Positions 51,359 through 60,640 of a DNA stretch of 64,000 nucleotides are shown in pieces. The notes beneath the pieces were generated by a model. It saw only the letters and a program-made list of their open reading frames with translations. It was not told the DNA's origin and did no database searches. The stretch's first letter is position 1; every line of letters starts with the position of its first letter. A program made the position numbers and the translations under genes. Source of the DNA: Streptomyces qaidamensis (GTDB lineage: Bacteria > Actinomycetota > Actinomycetes > Streptomycetales > Streptomycetaceae); NCBI RefSeq assembly GCF_001611795.1, contig NZ_CP015098.1, positions 6,262,001 to 6,326,000 on the forward strand. The letters run 5' to 3'.

Positions 51359-52357
51359 TCAGTCCCACGACCCCCGGGCGGGGGGCAGCTCCGCTATCTC
51401 CTTCAGATCGTCGAGGGTCAGGCGCAGTGCCGCCGCGGCCGTGTTCTCCGTGACCCAGCGTTCCTGCTTCGCACCCGGGACCGGAACCACGTGCGGGCCC
51501 TGGGCCAGTACCCACGCGAGGGCGACCTGGGCGGGCGTGACGTCCGTGCCGTGCCGGCGGGCCACGCGGCGCAGCCCCGCGACGACCGGCTGGTTCGCGG
51601 CCATCATCTCGGCCGTGAAGCGGGGGTGCCGGGCGCGCGGGTCGTCCGCCTCGAAGCCCGCGCCGGGCCGCAGCCTGCCGGTCAGGAAGCCGTTGCCCAG
51701 CGGCATCGCGGCGAGGAAACCGACCCCCCGCGTCCGGCACCAGGGCAGCAGGGTCTCCAGCGCCTCCGGCGACCACACCGACAACTCCGCCTGCACCGCG
51801 CTCACCGGGAAGACCTGCTGCACCCGCTCCAGCTGCCGGATCGTCCCGTCGTGCAGCCGGGCCCCGGTCCGGCGGCCGGCCCGCGCCCCCACCGCGCACA
51901 GGCCCAACGCCCTCACCTTCCCGGCCTGGACGAGCTCCGCCATCGCGCCCCAGGTCTCCTCGACCGGCACCTCGGGATCGGCCCGGTGCAGCTGGTAGAG
52001 GTCGATGACGTCCGTCTGGAGCCGCCGCAGCGACGCGTCGCAGGCCCGCCTCACGTACCCGGGGCGGCCGTTGGCGACGATGTGCTGGTCGCCCACGAGC
52101 AGCCCGACCTTCGTCGACACGAACGCGTCGGACCGCCGCTCCTTCAACGCCCGCCCCACCAGCAGCTCGTTGGTGAAGGGGCCGTACATGTCGGCCGTGT
52201 CCAGCAGGGACGCGCCCAGGTCGAGCGCCCGGTGCACCGCCCTGAGCGACTCGTCGCCGCGCCGCCTCGACGCGCTGTAGGCCCAGCTCATCGGCATGCA
52301 CCCGAGTCCGACGGCCCCCACCGCGAGCGCCGCCGCGCCGATCGTCCTGCGCTCCAC
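51359..52357 (-). CDS. Aldo/keto reductase
   Basis: 332 residues from GTG 52357, with GGGAGGG about ten bases upstream. A longer frame to 52588 crosses into the divergent gene. The active-site set is DTADMYG (Asp and Tyr), STKVG (Lys) and YQLHRADP (His), the normal catalytic tetrad of NADPH-dependent reductases. The C-terminal VVPVPGAKQERWVTEN is the cofactor-phosphate motif. The start is unusual in having a hydrophobic segment (TIGAAALAVGAVGLGCMPMSW) that belongs to the barrel. Substrate unknown. It is divergent from the D-2-hydroxyacid dehydrogenase. Confidence 0.92.
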   Translation of the reverse strand: MERRTIGAAALAVGAVGLGCMPMSWAYSASRRRGDESLRAVHRALDLGASLLDTADMYGPFTNELLVGRALKERRSDAFVSTKVGLLVGDQHIVANGRPGYVRRACDASLRRLQTDVIDLYQLHRADPEVPVEETWGAMAELVQAGKVRALGLCAVGARAGRRTGARLHDGTIRQLERVQQVFPVSAVQAELSVWSPEALETLLPWCRTRGVGFLAAMPLGNGFLTGRLRPGAGFEADDPRARHPRFTAEMMAANQPVVAGLRRVARRHGTDVTPAQVALAWVLAQGPHVVPVPGAKQERWVTENTAAAALRLTLDDLKEIAELPPARGSWD

Positions 52358-52434
52358 CTGGTCGTGACCCTCCCTGTTCGAGCCACCCCAACCTAACCTC
52401 TGCCGTCGCACGCTCCTGACATAGCCTCCAGAGC

Positions 52435-53385
52435 ATGACTGCTGACGTGTGGCTGCCCATCCCGCCGGACGAGATCGACGGACTCCCCGAGGGCCCGGAC
52501 TACCGCTTCTGGAACGGCGGGGAGGACTTCCCCGCGGACCCGGCCGACTGCGCCTTCTACGTCGTCCCCTACATGAAGCCCAGCCCACTGTGCGTGCGCC
52601 CCATGGGGCGGATGAGCAACGTCCAGGTCGTGCAGACCCTCTCCGCCGGGATCGACCACGTGGAGCCGGGGCTCGGACGCCTGGCCGCGGGCGTGCGGCT
52701 GTGCAATGCGCGCGGGGTGCACGAGGCCAGCACCGGCGAGCTCACCCTCGCGCTGATCCTGGCCTCGCTGCGCGGGATCCCCGACTTCGTGCGCGCACAG
52801 GACCGCGGGGAGTGGCTCGGCGGGTTCCGGCCCGCCCTCGCCGACAAGAACGTCCTCATCGTGGGATACGGCTCGATCGGCGAGGCCATCGAGGACCGGC
52901 TCGTTCCGTTCGAGGTGGCGCGGGTGGCGCGCGTCGCGCGCTCCGAGCGCACCACGGCGCGCGGTCCGGTGCATCCGCTCACCGAACTCCCCGCGCTGCT
53001 GCCGGAGGCGGACGTCGTCATCCTGTCCACGCCGCTCAGCGAAACCACCCGTGGCCTGGCCGGAGCCGACTTCCTGTCCCGGATGAAGGACGGCGCACTC
53101 CTCGTCAACGTCGCCCGCGGCCCCGTCGTCGACACCAAGGCCCTGCTCGCCGAGCTGGAGACCGGCCGCATCACCGCAGCCCTCGACGTCACCGACCCGG
53201 AGCCGCTGGCGCGCGAACACCCCCTGTGGCGTGCGCCGGGGGTACTCATCAGCCCGCACGTCGGCGGACCCACCTCCGCGTTCCTCCCGCGCGCCAAGCG
53301 GCTCCTGGTGGACCAGTTGAACCGTTATGTGAACCGGGAGCCGCTCCGCAACGTGATCCTTACGACGGGTGCATCAACCGGCTGA
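52435..53385 (+). CDS. D-2-hydroxyacid dehydrogenase family protein
   Basis: 316 residues from ATG 52435. TAGCCT at 52422-52427 fits a -10 element seven bases before the start, so the transcript is probably leaderless. The Rossmann motif is VLIVGYGSIGEAIEDRL. The catalytic Arg is in LVNVARGPVVDT, the Glu in DVTDPEPLAREHPLW, and the His in LISPHVGG. It is shorter than SerA in this window and has no C-terminal ACT domain. It reduces or oxidises a 2-hydroxy/2-keto acid with NAD(P), substrate unknown. Confidence 0.93.
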   Translation: MTADVWLPIPPDEIDGLPEGPDYRFWNGGEDFPADPADCAFYVVPYMKPSPLCVRPMGRMSNVQVVQTLSAGIDHVEPGLGRLAAGVRLCNARGVHEASTGELTLALILASLRGIPDFVRAQDRGEWLGGFRPALADKNVLIVGYGSIGEAIEDRLVPFEVARVARVARSERTTARGPVHPLTELPALLPEADVVILSTPLSETTRGLAGADFLSRMKDGALLVNVARGPVVDTKALLAELETGRITAALDVTDPEPLAREHPLWRAPGVLISPHVGGPTSAFLPRAKRLLVDQLNRYVNREPLRNVILTTGASTG

Positions 53386-53574
53386 GAGACCTTCGAGCAC
53401 CGTCCGCAATCCTCCGGGTGCGGTGGGTACTCATATATCTGTTGATCGTCACGGAGCGTAGAGAACCTATGTCCCTGAGTGACGAGACTGGTGTATCGTC
53501 CCGACAGGGGCAGCGCCGGGGACCGTTCCGGCGCCGGGGATGGACACTTCGGACTGTGAGGGGGGCGACAGGCG
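53386..53574 (+). promoter_or_regulatory. Probable promoter region of the His-rich ORF and GGDEF gene
   Basis: The AT-rich stretch TCATATATCTGTTGATC at 53431-53447 stands out in this genome and could hold a -10 element. A 98-codon frame from ATG 53469 crosses this area but shows poor third-position G/C in its second half, so I do not call it. From 53386 to 53574 I see no other gene. Confidence 0.35.
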
Positions 53575-53826
53575 ATGCACGGCCTTGGGACGAGCGATCC
53601 GACGGGGCGGGGCTGCCGGCGGCGACCCTGGCGGACGGCCGCGGGCAGCCGCGGACGGCACGCCGATCACGTCGGCCACCACACCCGCCACAGCAAACGC
53701 CACAGCGGGCACCACAGCGAACACAGCCATCACCACCGCAGGCCCGGCAGCCACAGGAGGCATGACCAGCCGGCCCACCGGGACCCGCGGGGCCCGGGAG
53801 CGCAGCGGACCGGGAGGGCCCGGTGA
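53575..53826 (+). CDS. Histidine-rich mini-protein, coupled to the GGDEF gene
   Basis: 83 residues from ATG 53575, with GAGGGGGG nine bases upstream, a strong ribosome site. 16 of the residues are histidine, concentrated in HADHVGHHTRHSKRHSGHH and SEHSHHHRRPGSHRRHD, with many arginines. The stop TGA overlaps the GTG of the next gene (GTGA at 53823-53826), which indicates translational coupling. Codon third positions are mostly G/C in this frame, unlike the two alternative frames. Part of the sequence is a 12-bp repeat. It could bind zinc, nickel or copper, or nucleic acid. It could also be only a leader ORF that sets translation of the GGDEF protein. Confidence 0.5.
   Translation: MHGLGTSDPTGRGCRRRPWRTAAGSRGRHADHVGHHTRHSKRHSGHHSEHSHHHRRPGSHRRHDQPAHRDPRGPGAQRTGRAR
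53686..53721 (+). repeat. 12-bp tandem repeat (three units) in the His-rich ORF
   Basis: Units CGCCACAGCAAA, CGCCACAGCGGG and CACCACAGCGAA encode R-H-S-K, R-H-S-G and H-H-S-E. A degenerate fourth unit may follow. Expansion or contraction would keep the frame. Confidence 0.7.
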
Positions 53827-56800
53827 GCGCGCCCCCCACCCCCACGCTGGACGGAGCGCTGCGGGCACAGCCTTCGTCCCCGGGCGCGCTGCTGCCCCGC
53901 ACGCCGGCCACCGGCCACCGGCCGGGCCTGGCCCTCCAGCTCGTCCTCGCCCTGGTCTGCGCGGGATACGCCGCAGGTTCCGCGTTCGGCTGGGGCTCGA
54001 CCGACCTGGCCCTGATCATGGGCGACTTCGGGCTCAGCGCCGCGGCCGGCACCGCCGCCGTCTCGTGCGTTCTCTACGCCCGCAGCCGCCGCACCGGCTT
54101 CCGGCCCGCCTGGCTGCTGTTCGGTCTCTCCTCGGCCATGGCCGCCCTGGGCAATCTGGTCTGGGGGTGGTACGAGGTGGTCCTGGGACTGCCCGTGCCC
54201 AGTCCCAGCTACGCCGACCTGTTCTTCCTCTGCTTCGCGCCGCCCGCGATCGTCGGACTGCTCGTGCTCGCCAAACGGCCGGTCACCAAGGCCGGCTGGG
54301 TCTGCCTCGGGCTGGACGCCTGGCTGATCGGCGGCTCGCTGCTGACGCTGGCCTGGAGCCTCGCCCTCGCCCAGGCCGCCAAGTCCGAAGGGCCGGGCGT
54401 GGCGCACACCGCGCTGTCGCTGGCGTACCCGCTGCTCGACATCGCGCTGGTCAGCATGGTGCTCGCCCTGCACTTCCGGCGGTCCGCGGTGAACCGCTCC
54501 GCGGTCAACACCGCCATCGGCGCCCTCGCGCTGACCGTGATGTGCGATGCCCTGTTCACCTCGCCGCTCATGCAGCACGACTACCGCTCCGGCCAGCTGC
54601 TCGACGCCGGCTGGTTCGCGGGCTCGCTGCTGCTGGCATACGCCCCGTGGGCCGCGCCCCGCGCGGAGGCCGACCGGCACGGCCCCGACCGGCACGGTGC
54701 CACGGGGCACACCCGCGTGGTGCACGAGCACGTACCGGGACAGCGCAGCGGCCCCCACCACCCCGTGCTCCTGCCGGGCGCCGATCACAGCCGGTACCCG
54801 GCCGCCCGGCCCATCTCCGGCTCCCTGGCCGCACTCACGCCGTACCTCGCGGCCGCGGTGTGCACCCTGGGGATCCTCTACAACGTCCTCAACGGCCGCA
54901 GCGTCGACCGCGTGGTCCTGCTGACCGGGGGCACGGTCGTGCTCGCGCTCGTCGTGCGCCAGGGCATCATGCTGCTCGACAACATCACCCTCACCCAGGA
55001 ACTGGCGCAGAAGGAGAACCACTTCCGCTCCCTGGTGCAGGGCTCCAGCGACGTCATCATGATCGCCGCTCCCAGCGGTGTCCTGAGGTACGTCTCCCCG
55101 GCCGCCGCCGGTGTGTACGGCCGCCCGGCGGAGGAGCTGGTGGGCACGGAACTGGCTCATCTCATCCACCCCGAGGACCTGGGCTGCGTCGTGCACGAGG
55201 TGCGCAGATTCCTCGCCGCCGACCCGGTCGAGGAACCCACCACGCGCATCGAGTGCCGCTTCCGCTCGGGCGGTGGGGGCACCTCCCGCTCGAGCGAAGG
55301 CGAGAGTGGGGGAGGCTGGCTGAACGTCGAGTCGACGGTCAACCGCCATCACGGCGGTCTCATCTTCAACAGCCGTGACGTGACCGAAAGGGTGCGGCTC
55401 CAGGCCCAGTTGCAGCACAACGCCGAGCACGACCCGCTCACCGACCTGCCCAACCGCGCCCTGTTCACCAAGCGCGTCCAGCACGCCCTCTCGGGCCGTC
55501 GCGCCTCCGACCGGGGCGTGGCCCTGCGGAACACGGCGGTGCTGTTCATCGATCTCGACGGCTTCAAGGCCGTCAACGACACGATCGGGCACCAGGCCGG
55601 GGACGAGCTGCTCGTCCAGGCCGCCCGCAGGCTCCAGGACTCCGTCCGGCACGGCGACACCGCGTCCCGGCTCGGCGGAGACGAGTTCGCGGCCCTGATC
55701 GCCGGGGACAACACCCGCGACCGGGACGCCCGGGAGCGGCACATCCTGGAGCTCGCCGACCGCCTCAGGACGACGCTGTCCCAGCCCTACCTCATCGACG
55801 GCAACGATGTCCGGGTCAACGCCTCCATCGGCGTGGCCTTCGCCGAGGCCGGCCTCGGGGCGGGCGAGCTGCTGCGCAACGCCGACCTGGCCATGTACCG
55901 GGCCAAGGCCGGCGGCAAGGGCCGGGTCGAGCTGTACAAGCCGCAGATGCAGCAGGACGTCGCCCGCAAGGCCGAGCTCGCCACCCGCCTGCGGGCCGCC
56001 CTGCACGACGGGGAGTTCGCCCTGCTGCACCAGCCGGTGGTGTCCCTGGAGGACGGCCGGATCACGTCGGTGTCCGCGCAGGCGCGCTGGCGCTCCTCGC
56101 AAGGGGTGCTCTTCACCCCGGCGGAGTTCCTGCGCGTGGCCGAGGACAGCGACAAGACCGCCGAGCTGGACCGGTGGCTGATCGAGGAGGCCGCCGAGCA
56201 GGCCGCCGAGCGGCACGCGACCGGGCTGTCCGTGCCGGTCGTGGTGCGGATGAGCGCCCGGCGGCTGCTGGACCGGTCGATGCCGCCCGGCTCGATCGAG
56301 GCGCTGCTCACGCGGCACGGGCTGCCGTCCGGGTCGCTGATCATCGAGCTGTCGGACGCCGACCCAAGGGTCTCGCTGGACGAGCTGGAGCGGCGTCTGG
56401 GCGCCCTGCGGCGGGTCGGTGTACGGATCGCCCTCGACGGGTTCGGCAGCGGCTACGCGGCGATCACGGCCCTGCGGCGGCTCCCCGTCGACGTCCTGAA
56501 GCTGGACCGCGGTCTGGTCGAGGGTGTCGTCGAGTCGGCCCGCCTGCACAAGATCACCAGCGGGCTGCTGCGGATCGCGGGCGACCTCGGGCTGAAGTCC
56601 GTGGCCGAAGGGGTGGATCTGCCCGAACAGGTGATCGCCCTGCGCGCGATGGGCTGCACGCACGGACAGGGCATGGCCTTCTCCGGGCCGCTCGACGAGT
56701 ACCGGCTGCGCCGGGCGCTCGCCGCCGGCCGCTATCCGGTGCCGAACGGACCGGTCGAACCGGCGTTCGCGGGCGGCGCCCCGCGGGTGTACAGCTCGGG

Positions 56801-56870
56801 TGTGTCCGCCGTCATCGGAGGCGGCACGGCCCTCCGCTCACATAATGAGACTCCCGTCCCACCCACTTGA
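53823..56870 (+). CDS. Membrane PAS-GGDEF-degenerate-EAL protein (c-di-GMP signalling, CdgF-like)
   Basis: 1015 residues from GTG 53823. Several membrane helices lie in residues 35-280 and two more at about 340-390. A PAS domain follows (about 395-520), interrupted by a low-complexity insert at 484-498 that is a dispersed 42-bp repeat. The GGDEF domain has an intact SRLGGDEFAAL, so diguanylate cyclase activity is possible. The EAL-like domain is degenerate: EAL reads SAQ, the NVS asparagine is Arg (VRMSARR), ITEH is LSDA, and DDFG is DGFG, while KLDR and VAEGV remain. It therefore probably does not hydrolyse c-di-GMP and may bind it instead. By position it matches the second GGDEF/EAL gene of the S. 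coelicolor region, which I believe is called cdgF. Confidence 0.9.
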   Translation: MSAPPTPTLDGALRAQPSSPGALLPRTPATGHRPGLALQLVLALVCAGYAAGSAFGWGSTDLALIMGDFGLSAAAGTAAVSCVLYARSRRTGFRPAWLLFGLSSAMAALGNLVWGWYEVVLGLPVPSPSYADLFFLCFAPPAIVGLLVLAKRPVTKAGWVCLGLDAWLIGGSLLTLAWSLALAQAAKSEGPGVAHTALSLAYPLLDIALVSMVLALHFRRSAVNRSAVNTAIGALALTVMCDALFTSPLMQHDYRSGQLLDAGWFAGSLLLAYAPWAAPRAEADRHGPDRHGATGHTRVVHEHVPGQRSGPHHPVLLPGADHSRYPAARPISGSLAALTPYLAAAVCTLGILYNVLNGRSVDRVVLLTGGTVVLALVVRQGIMLLDNITLTQELAQKENHFRSLVQGSSDVIMIAAPSGVLRYVSPAAAGVYGRPAEELVGTELAHLIHPEDLGCVVHEVRRFLAADPVEEPTTRIECRFRSGGGGTSRSSEGESGGGWLNVESTVNRHHGGLIFNSRDVTERVRLQAQLQHNAEHDPLTDLPNRALFTKRVQHALSGRRASDRGVALRNTAVLFIDLDGFKAVNDTIGHQAGDELLVQAARRLQDSVRHGDTASRLGGDEFAALIAGDNTRDRDARERHILELADRLRTTLSQPYLIDGNDVRVNASIGVAFAEAGLGAGELLRNADLAMYRAKAGGKGRVELYKPQMQQDVARKAELATRLRAALHDGEFALLHQPVVSLEDGRITSVSAQARWRSSQGVLFTPAEFLRVAEDSDKTAELDRWLIEEAAEQAAERHATGLSVPVVVRMSARRLLDRSMPPGSIEALLTRHGLPSGSLIIELSDADPRVSLDELERRLGALRRVGVRIALDGFGSGYAAITALRRLPVDVLKLDRGLVEGVVESARLHKITSGLLRIAGDLGLKSVAEGVDLPEQVIALRAMGCTHGQGMAFSGPLDEYRLRRALAAGRYPVPNGPVEPAFAGGAPRVYSSGVSAVIGGGTALRSHNETPVPPT
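55274..55315. repeat. 42-bp palindromic repeat, copy B, inside the PAS domain coding sequence
   Basis: Same element as at 10825-10866 (37 of 42 positions identical): TGGGGGCACCTCCC, a CTCGAGCGAAGGCGAG centre and GTGGGGGAGG. Being 42 bp long it keeps the frame and adds about 14 residues (GGGTSRSSEGESGG) between CRFRSG and WLNVEST, where PAS domains normally have a short turn. Confidence 0.75.
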
Positions 56871-56903
56871 CAGTGAGTGCGTGCCGGGGGGAGGGTCAGT
56901 GCC

Positions 56904-56945
56904 ATGCGCACCCGAATTCTCGTACTTGGAAAGCGCGTCGGCTGA
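56904..56945 (+). CDS. ilvB leader peptide MRTRILVLGKRVG
   Basis: 13 codons from ATG 56904 to TGA 56945, with a strong GGGGGGAGGG ribosome site. It holds Ile-Leu-Val-Leu in a row, the regulatory codons expected for an attenuator sensing branched-chain amino acids. It lies 50 bases before a terminator hairpin and 155 bases before ilvB. Confidence 0.85.
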   Translation: MRTRILVLGKRVG

Positions 56946-57019
56946 CGCTGAGCCTCGACCGCTCAGCGACCCCACCCGGCGCGCTCCCCTCGCTTGCCTT
57001 ATGGCACGAGGGGTTTTTT
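56946..57019 (+). terminator. Transcription attenuator of ilvB
   Basis: First hairpin CGCTGAG (56946-56952) with CTCAGCG (56962-56968). Second, the terminator: CCCCTCG (56986-56992), an inner TGCC-TTAT-GGCA, and CGAGGGG (57007-57013), followed by TTTTTT (57014-57019). The U-run makes it a classical intrinsic terminator, rare in this genome. Ribosome stalling at the Ile-Leu-Val-Leu codons just upstream should alter the fold and let transcription reach ilvB. Confidence 0.9.
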
Positions 57020-57100
57020 GTTGCACAGGCACCCTCCGTGCAACAGCCGAAGACCGTACAAACCTCGCAAAAACCCTCAGCATCTGAGAAGAGAATGCCG

Positions 57101-58948
57101 ATGACCGAGCAGGCCACCGGGGCCCACCACCCGCAGCCCCGGCCCCGATCCGGAGGACACCACTCCGCCCCCGAGCAGGTGACGGGCGCGCAGTCCCTCA
57201 TCCGCTCTCTCGAGGAGGTCGGCGCCGACACGGTATTCGGCATTCCCGGTGGTTGCATCCTGCCGGCGTACGACCCGCTGATGGACTCCACCCGCGTGCG
57301 TCACGTCCTGGTGCGCCACGAGCAGGGCGCCGGTCACGCGGCCGAGGGGTACGCGCTGGCCACCGGCAAGGTCGGCGTCTGCATGGCGACCTCGGGCCCC
57401 GGCGCGACCAACCTGGTCACGCCGATCGCGGACGCGCACATGGACTCGGTGCCGATGGTCGCGATCACCGGACAGGTGGCCTCCAAGGCCATCGGCACGG
57501 ACGCCTTCCAGGAGGCGGACATCGTCGGCATCACCATGCCGATCACCAAGCACAACTTCCTCGTCACCAAGGCCGATGACATCCCGCGGGTGATCGCGCA
57601 GGCGTTCCACATCGCCTCCACCGGCCGTCCCGGTCCGGTCCTGGTCGACATCGCCAAGGACGCCCTCCAGGCGAAGACGACCTTCTCCTGGCCACCGGCC
57701 ATGGACCTGCCCGGCTACCGCCCGGTGACCAAGCCGCACGCCAAGCAGATCCGCGAGGCCGCCAAGCTGATCACCCAGGCCCGCCGGCCCGTGCTGTACG
57801 TCGGCGGCGGCGTGCTCAAGGCCGGGGCCACCGCCGAGCTGAAGGTCCTCGCCGAGCTCACCGGCGCGCCCGTCACCACCACCCTGATGGCGCTCGGCGC
57901 GTTCCCCGACAACCACCCGCAGCACCTGGGCATGCCCGGCATGCACGGTTCGGTGGCCGCCGTCACCGCCCTGCAGAAGGCCGACCTGATCGTCGCCCTC
58001 GGCGCCCGCTTCGACGACCGCGTCACCGGCAAGCTGGACAGCTTCGCGCCCTTCGCCAAGATCGTCCACGCGGACATCGACCCGGCCGAGATCGGCAAGA
58101 ACCGCGCCGCCGACGTGCCGATCGTCGGTGACGCCCGCGAGGTCATCGCCGACCTGGTCCAGGCGGTGCAGAAGGAGCACAGTGAGGGCCACCGGGGCGA
58201 CTACAGCGCCTGGTGGAAGGACCTGAGCCGCTGGCGTGAGACCTACCCGCTCGGCTACGACCAGCCCGGCGACGGCTCGCTCTCCCCGCAGCAGGTCATC
58301 GAGCGCATCGGGCAGCTCGCCCCCGAGGGCACGATCTTCACGGCGGGCGTCGGCCAGCACCAGATGTGGGCCGCGCACTACATCGAGTACGACAAGCCGG
58401 GCACCTGGCTGAACTCCGGCGGCGCCGGGACGATGGGCTACGCCGTCCCGGCCGCCATGGGCGCCAAGGCCGGAGCCCCCGAGCGGGCCGTCTGGGCGAT
58501 CGACGGCGACGGCTGCTTCCAGATGACCAACCAGGAGCTCGCCACCTGCGCCCTGAACAACATCCCGATCAAGGTCGCCGTCATCAACAACGGCGCCCTC
58601 GGGATGGTCCGCCAGTGGCAGACCCTCTTCTACAACCAGCGGTACAGCAACACCGTCCTGCACTCCGGCCCGGACGACGTCAACCCCGAGGCCCGCGGCA
58701 CCCGCGTCCCCGACTTCGTGAAGCTGTCGGAGGCCATGGGCTGCTACGCGATCCGCTGCGAGTCCCCGGACGACCTCGACAAGGTCATCGAAGAGGCGAA
58801 CTCCATCAACGACCGCCCGGTCGTGGTCGACTTCATCGTCCACGAGGACGCGATGGTCTGGCCGATGGTCGCCGCCGGCACCTCCAACGACGAGATCATG
58901 GCCGCCCGGGACGTCCGCCCCGACTTCGGCGACAACGAAGACGACTGA
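57101..58948 (+). CDS. ilvB: Acetolactate synthase, large catalytic subunit
   Basis: 615 residues from ATG 57101, with AGAAGAG seven bases upstream. An ATG two codons earlier is also possible. It condenses two pyruvates, or pyruvate and 2-ketobutyrate, in valine, leucine and isoleucine synthesis. The ThDP-activating Glu lies in VRHEQGAGHAAEGYA. The ThDP/Mg motif is WAIDGDGCFQMTNQELATCA ending in NN (about residues 465-495), and the FAD/central domain is present. The first 35 residues are Pro/His/Gly-rich and not conserved. GIPGGCILPAYD has Cys where most members have Ala. It is controlled by the attenuator and translated before ilvN. Confidence 0.97.
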   Translation: MTEQATGAHHPQPRPRSGGHHSAPEQVTGAQSLIRSLEEVGADTVFGIPGGCILPAYDPLMDSTRVRHVLVRHEQGAGHAAEGYALATGKVGVCMATSGPGATNLVTPIADAHMDSVPMVAITGQVASKAIGTDAFQEADIVGITMPITKHNFLVTKADDIPRVIAQAFHIASTGRPGPVLVDIAKDALQAKTTFSWPPAMDLPGYRPVTKPHAKQIREAAKLITQARRPVLYVGGGVLKAGATAELKVLAELTGAPVTTTLMALGAFPDNHPQHLGMPGMHGSVAAVTALQKADLIVALGARFDDRVTGKLDSFAPFAKIVHADIDPAEIGKNRAADVPIVGDAREVIADLVQAVQKEHSEGHRGDYSAWWKDLSRWRETYPLGYDQPGDGSLSPQQVIERIGQLAPEGTIFTAGVGQHQMWAAHYIEYDKPGTWLNSGGAGTMGYAVPAAMGAKAGAPERAVWAIDGDGCFQMTNQELATCALNNIPIKVAVINNGALGMVRQWQTLFYNQRYSNTVLHSGPDDVNPEARGTRVPDFVKLSEAMGCYAIRCESPDDLDKVIEEANSINDRPVVVDFIVHEDAMVWPMVAAGTSNDEIMAARDVRPDFGDNEDD

Positions 58949-58984
58949 GAGCCACCCAGGACTTTCAAGCAGAGGAAGCAGATC

Positions 58985-59509
58985 ATGTCCAAGCACACGC
59001 TCTCCGTCCTGGTGGAGAACACCCCCGGCATCCTCGCCCGGATCGCCGCCCTGTTCTCCCGCCGCGGCTTCAACATCGACTCGCTCGCCGTCGGTGTCAC
59101 CGAGCACCCCGACATCTCCCGCATCACCATCGTCGTCGGCGTGGAGGACCTGCCGCTGGAGCAGGTCACCAAGCAGCTCAACAAGCTCGTCAACGTGCTG
59201 AAGATCGTCGAGCTGGAGCCGGCGCAGGCGGTGCAGCGCGAACTCGTCCTGGTGAAGGTGCGCGCCGACAACGAGACGCGCTCCCAGATCGTCGAGATCG
59301 TCCAGCTGTTCCGCGCCAAGACCGTCGACGTCTCCCCGGAGGCCGTCACCATCGAGGCCACCGGATCCGGCGAGAAGCTGACCGCGATGCTCAAGATGCT
59401 GGAGCCGTACGGCATCAAGGAGCTCGTCCAGTCCGGCACGATCGCGATCGGACGCGGCGCCCGCTCCATCACGGACCGGTCGCTGCGCGCCCTGGACCGG
59501 TCGGCCTGA
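58985..59509 (+). CDS. ilvN: Acetolactate synthase, small regulatory subunit
   Basis: 174 residues, normal size. The N-terminal ACT domain (KHTLSVLVENTPGILARIAALFSRRGFNIDSLAVG) binds valine and gives feedback inhibition, and the C-terminal domain contains ELVLVKVRAD and YGIKELVQSGTIAIGRG, which contacts IlvB. It starts 36 bases after ilvB and is co-transcribed with it. A hairpin follows its stop before ilvC. Confidence 0.96.
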   Translation: MSKHTLSVLVENTPGILARIAALFSRRGFNIDSLAVGVTEHPDISRITIVVGVEDLPLEQVTKQLNKLVNVLKIVELEPAQAVQRELVLVKVRADNETRSQIVEIVQLFRAKTVDVSPEAVTIEATGSGEKLTAMLKMLEPYGIKELVQSGTIAIGRGARSITDRSLRALDRSA

Positions 59510-59519
59510 GACCCGAAGC

Positions 59520-59546
59520 GGGCGGTCGACGCGCCGTCGGCCGCCC
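59520..59546 (+). terminator. Hairpin between ilvN and ilvC
   Basis: GGGCGGTCGACG pairs with CGTCGGCCGCCC (one G-U pair) around loop CGC. No U-run follows. It may terminate part of the ilvBN message, so ilvC (121 bases after ilvN) may also have its own promoter. TACGGT at 59587-59592 is a possible -10. Confidence 0.6.
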
Positions 59547-59630
59547 GTATTCCGAGACCATCGGACGTCCCTTCCGCCCCCCGTCATACGGTGGGACGCA
59601 ACACCTGCACTCCCGAGGAGAGAACCCAAA

Positions 59631-60629
<999 letters not shown>

Positions 60630-60640
60630 GCCTCACGGCC

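Noticed and set aside
53449..53462. Possible BldD-box-like sequence TCACGGAGCGTAGA
   Set aside because: At least two conserved positions of the BldD consensus as I remember it do not match. Without binding data it is not supportable.
53469..53765. 98-codon plus-strand ORF upstream of the GGDEF gene
   Set aside because: Third codon positions in its second half are largely A, its ribosome site is weak, and the His-rich frame at 53575 fits codon use and coupling better.
53730..56663. 977-codon minus-strand frame opposite the GGDEF gene
   Set aside because: Shadow of a strongly biased plus-strand gene whose domains are clear. The antisense translation is rich in Arg/Gly/Pro without motifs.
56867..56872. 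TTGACA as -35 box of an ilvB promoter
   Set aside because: It matches the consensus exactly, but the position 17 bases downstream is the leader ribosome site GGAGGG and not a -10 element.
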